DNA of 64,000 nt from Bos javanicus (GCF_032452875.1 NC_083871.1:4129692-4193691), one strand, 5' to 3'; shown: positions 47,394 to 59,674, counted from the first letter of the stretch. Made by a program: numbers and translations. The notes: generated from the sequence alone by a model not told the origin.

Positions 47394-48050
47394 TATCTGG
47401 TTCCATCACTTCATGGCAAACAGATGGGAAAAAAGTGGAAACAGTGACATTTTACTTACTCAGGCTCCAAATCACTGGAGACAGTGACTGCAGCCAAGAA
47501 ATTAAAAGATGCCTGCTCCTTGGAAGGAAAACTATGACAAAACTAGACAGTGTATTTAAAAAGCAGAGATGTAAATTTTCTGACAAAGGTCCATATAGTC
47601 AAAGATATGTTTTTTCCACTAGTCATGTATGGATGTGAGAGTTGGATCATACAGAAGGCTGAGTGCCAAAGAATTGATGCTTTCCAACTGTGGTGCTGGA
47701 GAAGACTCTTGAGAGTCCCTTGGACTGCTAGGAGATCCAACTAGTCAATCCTAAAGGAAGTCAACTCTGTATATTCATTGGAAGGACTGATGATGAAACT
47801 GAAGCTCCAATACTTTGGCCATCTGATGTGAAAAGCTGATTCATTGGAAAAGACCCTGATGCAAGGAAAGATTGAAGGCAGGAGGAGATGGGGATGACAG
47901 AGGATGAAATGGTTGGATGGCATCATTGACTCAATGGACATGAATTAGAGCAACCTCTGGGAGACAGAGAAGAATAGGGAAGCCTCATGTGCTGCAGTCC
48001 ATGGGGTGGCAAAGAGTCAGACATGACAGAGACTGAACAACAATCCACAA
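47394..48050 (+). mobile_element. BovB LINE C-terminal part
   Basis: It runs from the ITSWQTDGKKVE block (frame 47372-47638) to the C-terminal block and the tail gactgaacaacaatcc, an older tail type. Frame breaks occur throughout. Reverse transcriptase and endonuclease are absent. Confidence 0.92.
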
Positions 48051-48182
48051 CTAAATCTATAAGTGTGAAATTTTAATACATCCCCATATCTTTCAGACTT
48101 ATGATAAAATCACCTAAGAAGGAGCATGAAGTCCTGCAGCATCATGTTTCTTACTGGCATGTAAACCATTAGAGATTGATTG

Positions 48183-48386
48183 TGAAGTGAAAGTCACTTA
48201 GTTATGTCCGACTCTTGAAACCTCATGGACTATAGCCCGCCAGGCTCCTCCGTCCATTGGATTCTCCAGGCAAGAATACTGGAGTGGGTTGCCATTTTCT
48301 TCTCTGGGGATCTTTCTGACCCAGGAATCGAACCCAAGTCTCCTGCAGTGCAGGCAGATTCTTTACCAAATGAGCTGTGAGGGAAG
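48183..48386 (-). mobile_element. Bov-tA SINE
   Basis: Full-length Bov-tA in minus orientation, from gtgaaagtcacttagttatg to a decayed tRNA head near 48384. Short flanks agagatt (48171-48177 and 48385-48391) may be the TSD. Confidence 0.9.
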
Positions 48387-48391
48387 AGATT

Positions 48392-49624
48392 TGTTACAGA
48401 AGGCCTTTAAATACTGAGGAAAGTTTTTCAGAACAAGTTAAAATACTCTCTCAAAAAATAAAATTGTCAAAGTAAAATGAACAGATTTTTAACTTGTCCA
48501 TTAATTCTAACTAGAGCACACTTATTAAGAGTTACAGAGGAAAAGTCTCATGGGATTAAGGGAAATAGAATGTCTCAACTAATAGAACATTTAACAAATC
48601 CAGAAAATATTACAAAATGTGACCATGTGATGGAGAAAAATCCATTCATATCTAATTAAACAGTATCAGTTGAATGTCACAGGATCATCACATTGGGACT
48701 AGAGAAAAGAAAACATCATCATAAGATACTGTTTATTTGTGTAAAGAACTATATTAAGCAGTGATAATTATGCCATTTATTTTTGGAATCAATTTGTACA
48801 ATTAAATATTGTTATGGTGGGAGTAATGTGAATATTATTAGAGAAGGGATTCAGAACATGGTGAGTAGGGATGGTGGAAAGGGTAAAAATCTCTAACAAG
48901 AGTTGGAAATTAACACCCTTGGTTTTTGTTTGTTTATTTGTTTTGCTTTGTTTTTTTTTTTTTTTTTCTGATGGGACCAGCTAAAGAACTGGGAATATAA
49001 CTCTATTGTGGAAAGAAAATGATGTCAAGGAGACTGGAGGAAGTAGTGGGAAGAGAGAAAGAACTCTGACATCAGTGTCCTATGATAGAAAATGTGTTTT
49101 TCTGTGTATTGGCCATAGTTTTATGAGATGAAATTCAGCCATATCAGGGCAGAATGGGTAGTTTATTTTCCATACTGCTCCATCTGCCTAAGAGTGAACA
49201 TGGGGCTAATACTCTTCTATTAAGATGACTGGCAAGCTATCTTTTACTGTTTTATTTTCCAAATTTATCTTTTGTATGGTCTGTTTTATTTGAAATTTGG
49301 AAGAGGTTTTATGAAAGGCTGCTAGCCAGCTGCCATTTTGTACTAGAATTCTTTTGATGGATCTAAATTAGTTGTGAGTGCTTTTTTTTTTTTTCCCCCA
49401 AAGATATTTTATGGTATAAAAGAATTAAGAACAAGAAATATTCTTTGCAACTAAAATCTAGATACAATGTCAGACCAATAGAGAAATATTCTCCATACAT
49501 ATTTGGTTCCTATTTTTCCTGAATTTGTTTTATTCTTTTTCTTCTTAGACTGCTTATTTCATATTTTCACTTTGTCTTTGCAATTCCGAAAGTATTAGAG
49601 CATGAACCATTGCTACCATAAAAG
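48392..49624. other. Unassigned DNA with poly(T) runs
   Basis: No gene or repeat is recognised except poly(T) at 48951-48967 and 49383-49394. Plus-strand frames are below 65 aa and have no known domains. Confidence 0.45.
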
Positions 49625-50256
49625 CTCTAATATATTTTTTGATTTTTGTATTGTGGTAAAATACACAAACATAAAATTTTTCATTTGTAAGGATACAGTT
49701 CAGTGATATTAAATTTATTTATAATGTGTAATCCTCACCATCTCTAGAACAGTTTTCATCTTGTAAGACTATAACTCAATATTCATGAAACAACAATTAT
49801 ATGTCCCCTTCCTTCCAGCCTCAGCAAACTTACAGTACTCTGTCTCTGATTTTGACTACTCTAAGTGCATCATATAAGTGGAATCAAGTAATATCTGGAG
49901 TTTTGCGACTGGTTTATTTCACTGAGCATTAAGCCTTAAAGTTCATACATGTTGTAACATATGCCAAAATGTTCTTCCTATGTTAGGCTTAATAATAGTC
50001 AATTAATTATATGTATACTTCGCTTATCCAGTCATCAGTTAATGTGAGTTGCTTCCACATTTCAACCATTGTAAATAATGCCACTATGAACATGGAGTAT
50101 ACAAATATCTTTGGAAACCCTGCATTCAATTATTTGAGTATATATCCTAAATTTAAATTGCTGGAATATATATCATAGCCCGATTGCTCACTTTTGAAGA
50201 ATTATTACACTGTTTTCCACAGTGGCTGTACCATTCCATTTTACATTCCTATCAGC
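49625..50256 (-). mobile_element. Old L1 (L1M), 3' end
   Basis: Antisense 3' UTR and ORF2 end words: tattgtggtaaaatacac, tcatataagtggaatcaa, ttccacatttcaaccattg, ccacagtggctgtaccattc. It is interrupted by a BOV-A2 at 50257. Confidence 0.8.
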
Positions 50257-50539
50257 TGCTGCTGCTGCTGCTAAGTGGCTTTAGTCGTGTCGGACTCTGT
50301 GCGACCCCATAGACGGCATCCCACCAGGCTCCTCTGTCCCTGGAATTCTCCAGGCAAGAATACTGGAGTGGGTTGCCATTTCCCTCTCCAGTACATGCAT
50401 GCATGGTAAGTCATTTCAGTCATGTCCAACTCTGTGCAACCCTATGGACAGCATCCCACCAGGCTCCTCGGTCCACAGGATTCTCTAGGCAAGAATATTG
50501 GAGTGGGTTGCTATTTACTTCTCTGGTATTACTGTCAGC
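50245..50539 (-). mobile_element. BOV-A2 SINE with probable TSD
   Basis: The minus-orientation dimer at 50257-50527 starts with the (GCT)n tail. The flanks attcctatcagc (50245-50256) and attactgtcagc (50528-50539) match at 10 of 12 positions. Confidence 0.92.
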
Positions 50540-50690
50540 AGTACATAAGAATTCCAATTTCTCTACTTCTTCAAAAATGCTTGCTGTTTTTTTTCTTTCT
50601 TTTTTTTTAAACAATGGTCATCCTAATGAATGTGAGGTGGAATCTCATGATAATTAGCTACATCAAACATCTTTTCACTTATTTATTGGC
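50528..50690 (-). mobile_element. Old L1 (L1M), continuation
   Basis: The L1 ORF2 end resumes (tccaatttctctacttcttc, tcctaatgaatgtgaggtgg, catcttttcacttatttattgg) and stops where a BovB begins at 50691. Confidence 0.8.
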
Positions 50691-51627
50691 CATGGAACAA
50701 CAGACTGGTTCCAAATAGGAAAAGGAGTTCGTCAAGGCTGTATATTGTCACCCTGCTTATTTAACTGATATGCAGAGTACATCATGAGAAACGCTGGACT
50801 GGAAGAAACACAAGCTGGAAACAAGATTGCTGGGAGAAATATCAATAACCTCAGATATGCAGATGACACCACCCTTATGGCAGAAAGTGAAGAGGAACTC
50901 AAAAGCCTCTTGATGAAAGTGAAAGTGGAGAGTGAAAAAGTTGGCTTAAAGCTCAACATTCAGAAAATGAAGATCATGGCATCTGGTCCCACCACTTCAT
51001 GGGAAAACAGTGGAAACAGTGTCAGACTTTATTTTTCTGGGCTCCAAAATCACTGCAGATGGTGACTGCAGCCATGAAATTAAAAGACGCTTACTCCTTG
51101 GAAGGAAAGTTATGACCAACCTAGATAGCATATTGAAAAGCAGAGACATTACTTTGCCAACAAAGGTCCATCTAGTCAAGGCTATGGTTTTTCCTGTGGT
51201 CATGTATGGATGTGAGAGTTGGACTGTGAAGAAGGCTGAGTGCTGAAGAATTGATGCTTTTGAGCTGTGGTTTTGGAGAAGACTCTTGAGAGTCCCTTGG
51301 ACTGCAAGGAGATCCAACCAGTCCATTCTGAAGGAGGTCAGCCTTGGCGTTTCTTTGGAAGGAATGATGCTAAAGCTGAAACTCCAGTACTTTGGCCACC
51401 TCATGCAAAGAGTTGACTCATTGGAAAAGAGTCTGATGCTGGGAGGAACTGGGGGCAGGAGGAGAAGGGGACGACAGAGGATGAGATGGCTGAATGGCAT
51501 CACTGACTTGATGGACGTGAGTCTGAGTGAACTCCGGGAGTTGGTGATGGACAGGGAGGCCTGGCGTGCTGTGATTCATGGGGTCACAAAGAGTCAGACA
51601 TGACTGAGTAACTGAACTGAATTGAAT
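50691..51627 (+). mobile_element. BovB LINE, RT end and C-terminus
   Basis: It starts at the TTDWFQIGKGV block of the RT, carries an intact YADD box at 50856-50867 inside a 93-codon frame, then frames 51010-51246 and 51286-51603 covering the C-terminus. The tail is aactgaactgaattgaat. A shared ttaactgatatgcagag variant puts a stop ahead of the AEYIM block, as in the copy at 54411. About 30 bases of the ITSWEIDG block are lost at 51000. Confidence 0.95.
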
Positions 51628-54410
51628 CCTATTTTTTCTAGTTCCTTGGCTGTGAAGTTCAGCTGTTGACTTGAGATTTTTTTTTTTTTTTTAGTGTAAG
51701 CATTTATATCTATAAAGTTCCCCCATACCACTGTTTTCACTGAATCCCCTAAATTCTGGTATGTTGTGTTATCATTGCCTTCATCTACAACATTTTAAAA
51801 TATTCTTTGATTAATTGTTTGTTTGAGTTGGCAGTTGTCTTCACAAATACGATTTTTTTTTAGTTTTTCTTGCACTTTTTAATTTCTAACATTATCCTGT
51901 TGCTATTGGAAAATTTACTTTGAATGTTAATTATCATGTTGAGTCTCTTGAGAAAATTTCTGACCTAGCATACAGTCTATCATGGAAAATATTTATTGTG
52001 CATTTGAGAAGAATGCATATGTTGTTTTCATGTGGTAGTATGGTCTCAATATATTAGACTTTTGTCTTTATTATATTGTTGAAGTTCTTATTTCTTTGCT
52101 TAGCTTTTCTGTGATTGGTCATTCATTATTGGACAGTGGCTATAAAGATTTCAACTGTTACCACGAAAATTTCTATGTATTCTTTCAATTCTATCCCTTT
52201 TTGACTCATGAATTTGGATGGTCTGTGCTATGTATGTAACTTGATAATTTGTATATCTTCTTGAATTATTGAAATGTTTATTAATGCTTAATATTCTTAT
52301 TTTTCTTGTGCATGTTGATAGACTTCTCCTTTAAAGTCTAATTTGTCTGATATGCAATTAGCCACTCCTGCTCTCATTTGTTTATTATTTTCATAAAATA
52401 TACTTTTTCATCTTTTCATTTGCAACCTATTTTTTCTTTGTACTTCAGACAGGGTATATTTGGATCATGTGTTATTATCTATTCTACCAATCTCTGTCTT
52501 TTGAATACAGAGTTGAATTCATTTATATTTAAAGTAATTTTAAAGATAGGGTTGGCCTTGTATTATTTTACTCTTTTTTGTTAATTTGTCTTGTAAATTT
52601 TTTTGTTCCTAATTTTCACAATTACTCTTATATTGTATTTAGTTGGCTTTTTCAGTGAAAAATTTAAATTACTTTCTCATTTTCTTGTGTGAATATGCTA
52701 CTGCTCTCATCTTTGAGGTTATCAGCAGAATTACATTTAATATCCTAAAATTTTAACACTAATTTGAAATGATACCAGCTTAATTTCAATAACACAAAAA
52801 CTCTATTCTTCTATAGAGTCATATTCATTTGTTTCCATTCTTGATGTTGCCAAATTTCATTTTTAATTGTTTGCTCCAAAATATAAAGTACCAATTATTT
52901 TGTAGGTCTTAGTTTCTTGAATTATTTTAAAAAATCAAAAGTGAAGTTTCAAACTCTTACTTAACTACACCAGCTTTTATAATTGCTGATGTACGTACCT
53001 TTACTGAGATTTTTAGTTTTTCATCAAGCTTCAAGTGTGTCTAGTGTCCATTCACTTCAATTTGCAGGGCTAGCTAACATTTTTGCAGGGCAGGGCTAAT
53101 AGTAACATGATCCCTCAGCTTTTGTTTATCTGATAATGTCTTTCTTTCTCATTTTTGAAGATCAGCTTTGCCAGATCTAGCATTCTTTAATAGATGTCTT
53201 GCTTTTCCAGTACTTTCAACATATTGACCACTGGCTTTTGGTCTTCAGAGTTTCTGATGAGAATTCTGCTAATATCTTATCAAGAGTCCTTTGTATGTAA
53301 TGTATTGTTTATCTTTACCTACTTTTAAGATGTTCTGTTTGTGTTTGGCTTTGAAAAGTTTGATATAATGTGTCTTTTTGTTGGTCTCCTTGAGTTCATC
53401 TTTCTTGGAGTCTGTTGTGTAATTTTACAGTCCTATACGTCATCAAATTTGGAGAGCTTTAATAATGATTTCTTCAGATATTCACTGTCTTTTTCTCTTT
53501 TTCTTTTTGGGTCTCCCACAATATGTGAGTGTTGGGTCACTTGGAAATTTCATGATTCTTTAGCCTGTGTACACTTTTCTTCACTAAATCTCTCTCTGTG
53601 TGGTGTTTCCATTTTGTTTACGTATCATGTTCTTAACTTTTTCCATGCCTTCTTTTGGTTCTTTGAACATATTTAAAATAAATGTTTTAAGTATTTGTCT
53701 TGTTGATCTGCCATCAGATCTTTTTAAGGACAGTGTTTGTTGAATGTTTTCCTCTTTATGAACCTTATCTTTATGACTTTGACTTTTTTGTTGTTGTCAT
53801 TGGAAGCTAGATATTTTAGTACAATAATGTGGTTACTACAGAAATCAGATTTTCTTCTTTATCAGGTTTGTTTTTTTTTTCTTTCTTTCTTTTTTTTTTT
53901 TTTTTTGCTTATTGTTTCTGCTGATTTGGTTATCGATGGTTTCTATGCCAATAAATTTAAGTTATTCTCAGGTCATTTCTGAGCATATGTTTTTCCTTGA
54001 GCATGTGTGATGATTTCTTAATTTCCTGTATATTTGGTTTCTTCTGAATGTCTTAGATTTTAAAGTCTGGCTCCCAAAAAGTTAAAAAGGAAAACTGGAA
54101 AGTAAGAATGGCAACTGGCCCTTTATATCCATGGAAGTCACTGCAGCTAGAGAATGAGAGACTTGAAATAATGCAAGAAGATGCAACCACAATGACTGTC
54201 CTCCTCGTTGCTTGCACCTCTGTCATCAGAAGCAGCGACCAGGGTATAGATTCCCAGTATTTAGATGACAGTTTCATTTTTGCCCACCCTGCATTCTTCA
54301 GGCTATCTGCAAACTGATCCTAGAATAAGTACACAGCTACCTATCACATAGCCAGGATACAGTATGGGTGCCTCTTGTTGTGCTAAGAGCCGAAACTGAC
54401 TAAAATTAAC
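51628..54410 (-). mobile_element. Old L1 (L1M), ORF2 N-terminal half to 5' region
   Basis: Antisense ORF2 words continue: ttctagttccttggctgtg, gcatttatatctataaag, ctgatatgcaattagccac, caatctctgtcttttgaat, tttgccagatctagcattc and tgataatgtctttctttctc. From about 53600 it resembles the L1 5' region (cattggaagctagatattt, gtggttactacagaaatcag). The segment 54055-54410 is probably 5' UTR. The gap to 50690 implies that 1.5-2 kb of L1 was lost where the BovB sits. Confidence 0.75.
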
Positions 54411-55553
54411 TGGGATCATGGAAAAAGCAAGAGAGTTCCAGAAAAACATCTATTTCTGCTTTATGGACTATGCCAAAGCCTTTGACTGTGTGGATCACAA
54501 TAAACTGTGGAAAATTCTGTAAGAGATGGGAATACCAGAATACCTGATCTGCCTCTTGAGAAATTTGTATGCAGGTCAGGAAGCAACAGTTAGAACTGGA
54601 CATGGAACAACAGACTGGTTCCAAATAGGAAAAGGAGTACATCAAGGCTGTATATTGTCACCCTGTTTATTTAACTGATATGCAGAGTACATCATGAGAC
54701 ACGCTGGACTGGAAGAAACACAAGCTGGAATCAAGATTGCCGGGAGAAATAATCAATAACCTCAGATATGCAGATGACACCACCCTTATGGCAGAAAGTG
54801 AAGAGGAACTCAAAAGCCTCTTGATGAAAGTAAAAGTAGAGAGTGAAAAAGTTGGCTTAAAGCTCAACATTCAGAAAATGAAGATCATGGCACCCAGTCC
54901 CACCACTTCATGGGAAATAGATGGGGAAACAGTGGAAACAGTGTCAGACTTTATTTTTCTGTGCTCCAAAATCACTGCAGATGGTGACTGCAGCCATGAA
55001 ATTAAAAGACGCTTACTCCTTGGAAGGAAAGTTATGACCAACCTAGATAGCATATTGAAAAGCAGAGACATTACCTTGCCAACAAAGGTCCGTCTAATCA
55101 AGGCTATGGTTTTTCCTGTGGTCATGTATGGATGAAGAGTTGGACTGTGAAGAAAGATGAGCACCGAAGAATTGATGCTTTTGAGCTTTGGTGTTAGAGA
55201 AGACTCTTGAGAGTCCCTTGGACTGCAAAGAGATCCAACCAGTCCATTCTGAAGGAGATCAGCCCTGGGATTTCTTTGGAAGGAATGATGCTAAAGCTGA
55301 AACTCCAGTACTTTGGCCACCTCATGCGAAGGGTTGACTCATTGGAAAAGACCCTGATGCTGGGAGGGATTGGGGGCAGGAGGAGAAGGGGATGACAGAG
55401 GATGAGATGGCTGGATGGCATCACTGACTCGATGGACGTGAGTCTGAGTGAACTCCGGGAGTTGGTGATGGACAGGGAGGCCTGGCGTGCTGCGATTCAT
55501 GGGGTCACAAAGAGTCAGACACGACTGAGCGACTGATCTGATCTGATCTGATC
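54411..55553 (+). mobile_element. BovB LINE, RT and C-terminus, (TGATC)n tail
   Basis: It begins in the RT at the KAREFQKNIYFCF block and FMDYAKAFDCVDHNK block (one RT aspartate motif), has an intact YADD box at 54767-54778 within the 132-codon frame 54737-55135, and ends in the alternative ctgatctgatctgatctgatc-type tail (about 55531-55553). A single-base loss at 55134 turns the C of YGCES into a stop. Non-autonomous without its endonuclease. Confidence 0.95.
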
Positions 55554-55739
55554 ACTTAATCCTTTTTCAATATTACGTCTATCATCCAGTTCCATCTTAC
55601 CTGTATGTACTCCTATTTTGCATACTTCTTTTATGCCACTACATCTTTGCTTCAACAAAAAACGCTCTCACCATGCTATTGAATTATTAGCATCTTTAAA
55701 AAGAAATGTCTAAACCAACCTCCAGCTTCTTTTATTATT
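55554..55739. other. Unassigned AT-rich DNA
   Basis: Short spacer with no recognised content. Confidence 0.4.
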
Positions 55740-56502
55740 TTTATGATGTTTCTTTCCCAATTTTACTAAGATAAAATCTATATACATATATAATTAATTG
55801 ACTTATATAGATCATGAAAGGATTATCACAGTAAGTCTAGTGAAGAACCATAGTCCTATATAAATACAAATTAAAAAAATTTTTTAAATGTTATCCACAT
55901 TTAAGAAAAATGAAGCATAATTGGTTTAAAATATTGTATTAGTTTCAAGTGTACAATGCAATTATTTAATTTTTTATTGACCATATACCATTGTTATTAC
56001 AAAATAATAGTTATACTTCTCTGCAGTTTATATATCATGCCTTATTTATTCATTTACCTATTGATGGATACCTAAGTTGCTTTCACATCTTGGCAAATGT
56101 AAACAACGCTCCTACGAACCCTGAGGTGATTACATCTTTTTGAATTAGTGTTTTTGCTTCTTTGGGTATATACCCAGCAATGGAATTGCAGGATTATATG
56201 GTATTTTTATTTTTAGTTCTTTTGAGAAAAGTACATACTGTCTTCCCTAGTGGCTGCATCAATTTACAATTCCACCAATGATGTGGAAGTATCCTCTTCT
56301 GTGGTCACATACAAATTTTAGAAGTATTTATTCTAGTCAAGTGAAATGTGTTATGAGTATTTTGATAGGGATTTCATTAAATTTGTAGATTGTTTTTCTT
56401 CATATGGCATTTTAACAATATTATTTTTCCAAACTATGAATATGGACTACTTTTCAATTTCTGTGTAATTTTCATATTCCTTCATCAATATTTGTTTTGT
56501 CA
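55740..56502 (-). mobile_element. Old L1 (L1M), 3' UTR and ORF2 end
   Basis: Antisense words: aatattgtattagtttcaag, ttatgccttatttattc-type, tgggtatatacccagcaatg, cctagtggctgcatcaattt, gggatttcattaaatttgt. It is interrupted by an unclassified block and resumes at about 57121. Confidence 0.75.
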
Positions 56503-57120
56503 AAAGTTTTCACTTTTGTCTCAAAGGATTTGTTAACAAGATAAATCACTCGATATATACAAATAAATAACAAATATTTATTAGAAAATTATCTTGTTTA
56601 CTTTTTAATATACTAACATTAAGAGAAAGAAGTAGAAACAGCAGAATACATCACCAAATTGGATTTTGACCAACATCCAGACTGAAATAGGGCTAGTAAG
56701 TCCCAAGGCATAGAACATCTGGAGTCCCAACTGGGAAAAGATCCCAGGGAGGATATCCACTCCATGCATGAGATTGCAGTTTGAGATTCCTGCTTATAAT
56801 CCCAGAATGCCAACTGGTATCATCATCAATCTGAGAGGAAATCATAGCTCCGGTTTCATGTAATGCTGTTTATTTTGTCATGTAAAACTTGAAATGTTGT
56901 TAAGCCTGGGGCTTGGTTGGCCAGGCCCTCTCCAGGGCTCAACAATCTCAAGATTCCTCCCCGTATTGTTTAGAATGCTCCAAGTCTTGCAGACAGGCAC
57001 AAACAGTAGGCAGGCACTCAGTCAGAGCAGTGTCCAGGAAGGTTAGAAGCAAGGTCAGAGGCCTGCTCTGCTTTGTCTCTGAAGCCTAAACAAGACTATT
57101 TATCTAATTTCCCTAAAAAT
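56503..57120. mobile_element. Unclassified insertion of about 620 bp inside an L1
   Basis: L1 text is clear on both sides (ttccttcatcaatattt at left; acagaatataagcctttcac at right) but the 620 bases between are unrelated to L1. Similar flanks (aatatttgttttgt / aatattttgtatttt) may be a duplicated target. On the minus strand the block contains two AATAAA signals and no long frame, so an LTR is possible, but the family is not recognised. No TG...CA ends could be fixed. Confidence 0.5.
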
Positions 57121-57617
57121 ATTTTGTATTTTACAGAATATAAGCCTTTCACATCTTTGGTTAAGTGTTTTCCTGGCTGATTTATTATTTTGGTGCAATT
57201 TTAAATAAGATTATTTTCTTATTTTTCTCTTTTTGCCAGTTCATTATATTAGTCTATATAAAAGCAAAAGATTTCTTGTGCTAATCTTGTATCTTACAAA
57301 TTTATTAAATTTATGTATTACTTCTACTATTTTTGTAGAGACTTAGGGCTTTCAAGATACAGTATCAAGTCATCTGCAAATAGTGTCAGTTTTTCTCCTT
57401 TCCTTACAATTTGGATGTATTTAATTTTTTTTTTTTTTTAGTTTTTGATTATTGAGGCTAGGATTTCCAATACTTTATTAAATGGAAGTGGCAAAAGTGG
57501 GCATCCTTGTTTTGTTTCTGATTTGAGATGAAAAGCTTTCAGTGTTTCACCTTTGAGTATAACATTAGCTGTGGGTTTCTCATAAATTACTTTATTATGT
57601 TGAGATATGTTCCCTCT
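57121..57617 (-). mobile_element. Old L1 (L1M), continuation
   Basis: ORF2 in antisense: tctttggttaagtgttttc, gagacttagggctttc, caagtcatctgcaaatagtg, aagtgggcatccttgttttg, aacattagctgtgggtttct. It stops at a BOV-A2 inserted at atgttccctct. Confidence 0.85.
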
Positions 57618-57895
57618 TGGAGAAGGCGATGGCACCCCACTCCAGTACTCTTGCCTGGAAAATCCCATGGATGGAGGAGCCTGGTAGGCTGCAGTCCATG
57701 GGGTCGCTGAGGGTCGGACATGACTTGAGCGACTTCACTTTCACTTTTCACTTTCCTGCATTGGAGAAGGTAATGGCAACCCACTCCAGTGTTCTTGCCT
57801 GGAGAATCCCAGGGACGGGGAGCCTGGTGGGCTGCCGTCTATGGGGTCACACAGAGTTGGACACGACTGAAGTGACTTAGCATCATGTTCCCTCT
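57607..57895 (+). mobile_element. BOV-A2 SINE with perfect TSD
   Basis: The body at 57618-57884 has both monomers and the full linker; the tail is short (agcatc). A perfect 11-base TSD, atgttccctct, lies at 57607-57617 and 57885-57895. It is very close to the family sequence and looks young. Confidence 0.96.
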
Positions 57896-58022
57896 AAACC
57901 AACTATGATGAGAGTTTTTAATCTTGAATTGATGTTGAATCTTGTCAAATGTTTTTTCTGTGTCAATTGAGACTATAATGTGATTTGAGGATTTATTTTA
58001 ATAATGTAAACTGTTTTGTGAC
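57885..58022 (-). mobile_element. Old L1 (L1M), last piece
   Basis: Antisense ORF2 resumes after the SINE (gatgttgaatcttgtcaaat, ctgtgtcaattgagac) and fades near 58020. Confidence 0.8.
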
Positions 58023-58500
58023 TCCTTAATGATCCTTTCCCCCTCCCCCAAAATAAATAAAATTGTCCACATCTCTTCTAATGGTCAAAAACAAATCTAG
58101 AACAACATAGTTTTTTTTTTTCTGTGTGTGTATGTGTCTATGGGTGTCCTAAGGTGTTACAAATAATATATTTTAAATGCAAACCTCATTTTCATATATT
58201 TTGGAGCATAAATAGTGTTTAGGGTTTACATTGGACAGAAGTTTTACAAAGCTACAGTTTTCTACTGGTTTTAGTGCCACACTCCGCTGGCATCACATAT
58301 ATCCTTCAAGTTACAGACAAATAAAGGTCATGATATATTTAGCATATTTTTATCAAGCCATAATGAGCATGATTTATTTTAACATGTTTCCTTTAAAAAG
58401 AAACTATTATAAAATACATAGTTAATTTTGAAAATCCAACTTACCTTACATAGAATTATAATGAAATAGTCAAATTCATCTTGTGAAATTAAGAATTTTT
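58023..58500. other. Unassigned AT-rich DNA
   Basis: No recognised gene or repeat. A poly(T) run with a (TG)n-like stretch is at 58110-58138. Confidence 0.45.
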
Positions 58501-58799
58501 AAACAACCAAGGAAAAGGAAATGGCAACCCACTCCAGTACTTTTGCCTGAAAAATCCGATGGATGGAGGAGCCCGGTAGGCTACAGTCTATGGGGGTCCC
58601 TAGGAGTCAGACACGACTGAGCAACTTCACTTTCACTTTTCACTTGCATGCACTGGAGAAGGAAATGGCAACCCACTCGTGTTCTTGCCTGGAGAATCCC
58701 AGGGACAGGGGAATCCTGGTGGGCTGCTGTCTATGGGGGTCACACAGAGTCTGACACGACTGAAGCAACTTAGCAGCAGCAGCAGCAGCAAACAACCAA
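58501..58799 (+). mobile_element. BOV-A2 SINE with perfect TSD and (AGC)n tail
   Basis: The body at 58511-58789 has two monomers and a clean run of AGC/GCA units at 58773-58789. A perfect 10-base TSD, aaacaaccaa, lies at 58501-58510 and 58790-58799. Confidence 0.96.
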
Positions 58800-58812
58800 A
58801 CTGTCTTCTATT

Positions 58813-58817
<5 letters not shown>

Positions 58818-58865
<48 letters not shown>
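58818..58865. repeat. (AT)n microsatellite
   Basis: About 24 uninterrupted AT units lie some 20 bases after the BOV-A2 insertion. Confidence 0.95.
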
Positions 58866-58873
<8 letters not shown>

Positions 58874-59674
58874 TTTTGATTCACTAAGCATGTATAATGT
58901 CAAAAATATGTTACAGGCTATAACTTACAAGAGTAGAGATTAAGCAAAAGGCAGTAGGTTTTAGATGCTGCAGCTGAGGATCACTTTTCACCCTTATATG
59001 AGAGACCCGATACCAGTAAAGTCCTTGGCACAGAATCTTGCTGACTTGAAAAAGTGTAAGTTGGCACAAGTTGGGCCAAAAGTTTGAGCTCTTAAGGGTG
59101 CTGCAGTTAACCCACATATTTGCTTTTCCAACAAGAATTTTGTCATCCTATTTTAGCTGACTTCTGAGGAAGCTTTGAGGAACTTCTGTAGTCTCCCGTG
59201 GCACCTATATTGCAGCTAGCATCAGCGTTTGAACATTTGACAGCCTTAGTCTTGACATTTTTTATGGTGAGCATGTACTTATCAATAGGCATAAATATTT
59301 TTTCTTAACATATTTGATGAATAATTTAGCATACCAAGGCAATATGAGACGTAAAGATATTTTATATCATACTATATCAATTTTCTCTGTTGTTGCTCAC
59401 AAAGTCACTGTTATTATTTCCATCTAATTTCTCATGGGAGTTTGCTTGGGATATTTTGAAATAAACGCAAACAACATTTTATTATGCAAGTGCCATAATT
59501 GAATACATGTATCACTTTCCAAAAACCACATTGGAGGAAAATATCTTTTATATATTTAATAAAGAGCAAATTAAAAATTCAATGTTAAGAACAGGAAAAG
59601 CTAGAGGAAGCAAAATATTGACTCATGTAGGATTACTTGTGTTGGAGAGGTACTAGAGTAAAAAGATAAAGCTT
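58866..59674. other. Unassigned DNA
   Basis: About 0.8 kb without a recognised repeat. A 68-codon minus-strand frame (58911-59117) has no recognisable domain. Confidence 0.45.

Noticed and set aside
34388..48050. Regularly recurring similar segments as a CRISPR-like or tandem array
   Set aside because: The recurrences are dispersed LINE/SINE copies with different truncations and flanks, in a vertebrate genome; there are no regularly spaced short repeats.
50997..51503. 168-aa minus-strand frame
   Set aside because: It is the antisense shadow of the BovB C-terminal coding region; the sense strand carries the known BovB protein blocks.
58773..58789. CAG/AGC triplet repeat suggesting a polyglutamine or repeat-expansion gene
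   Set aside because: These runs (also at 37057-37076, 39942-39956 and 50256-50272) are the normal (AGC)n tails of BOV-A2 SINEs.
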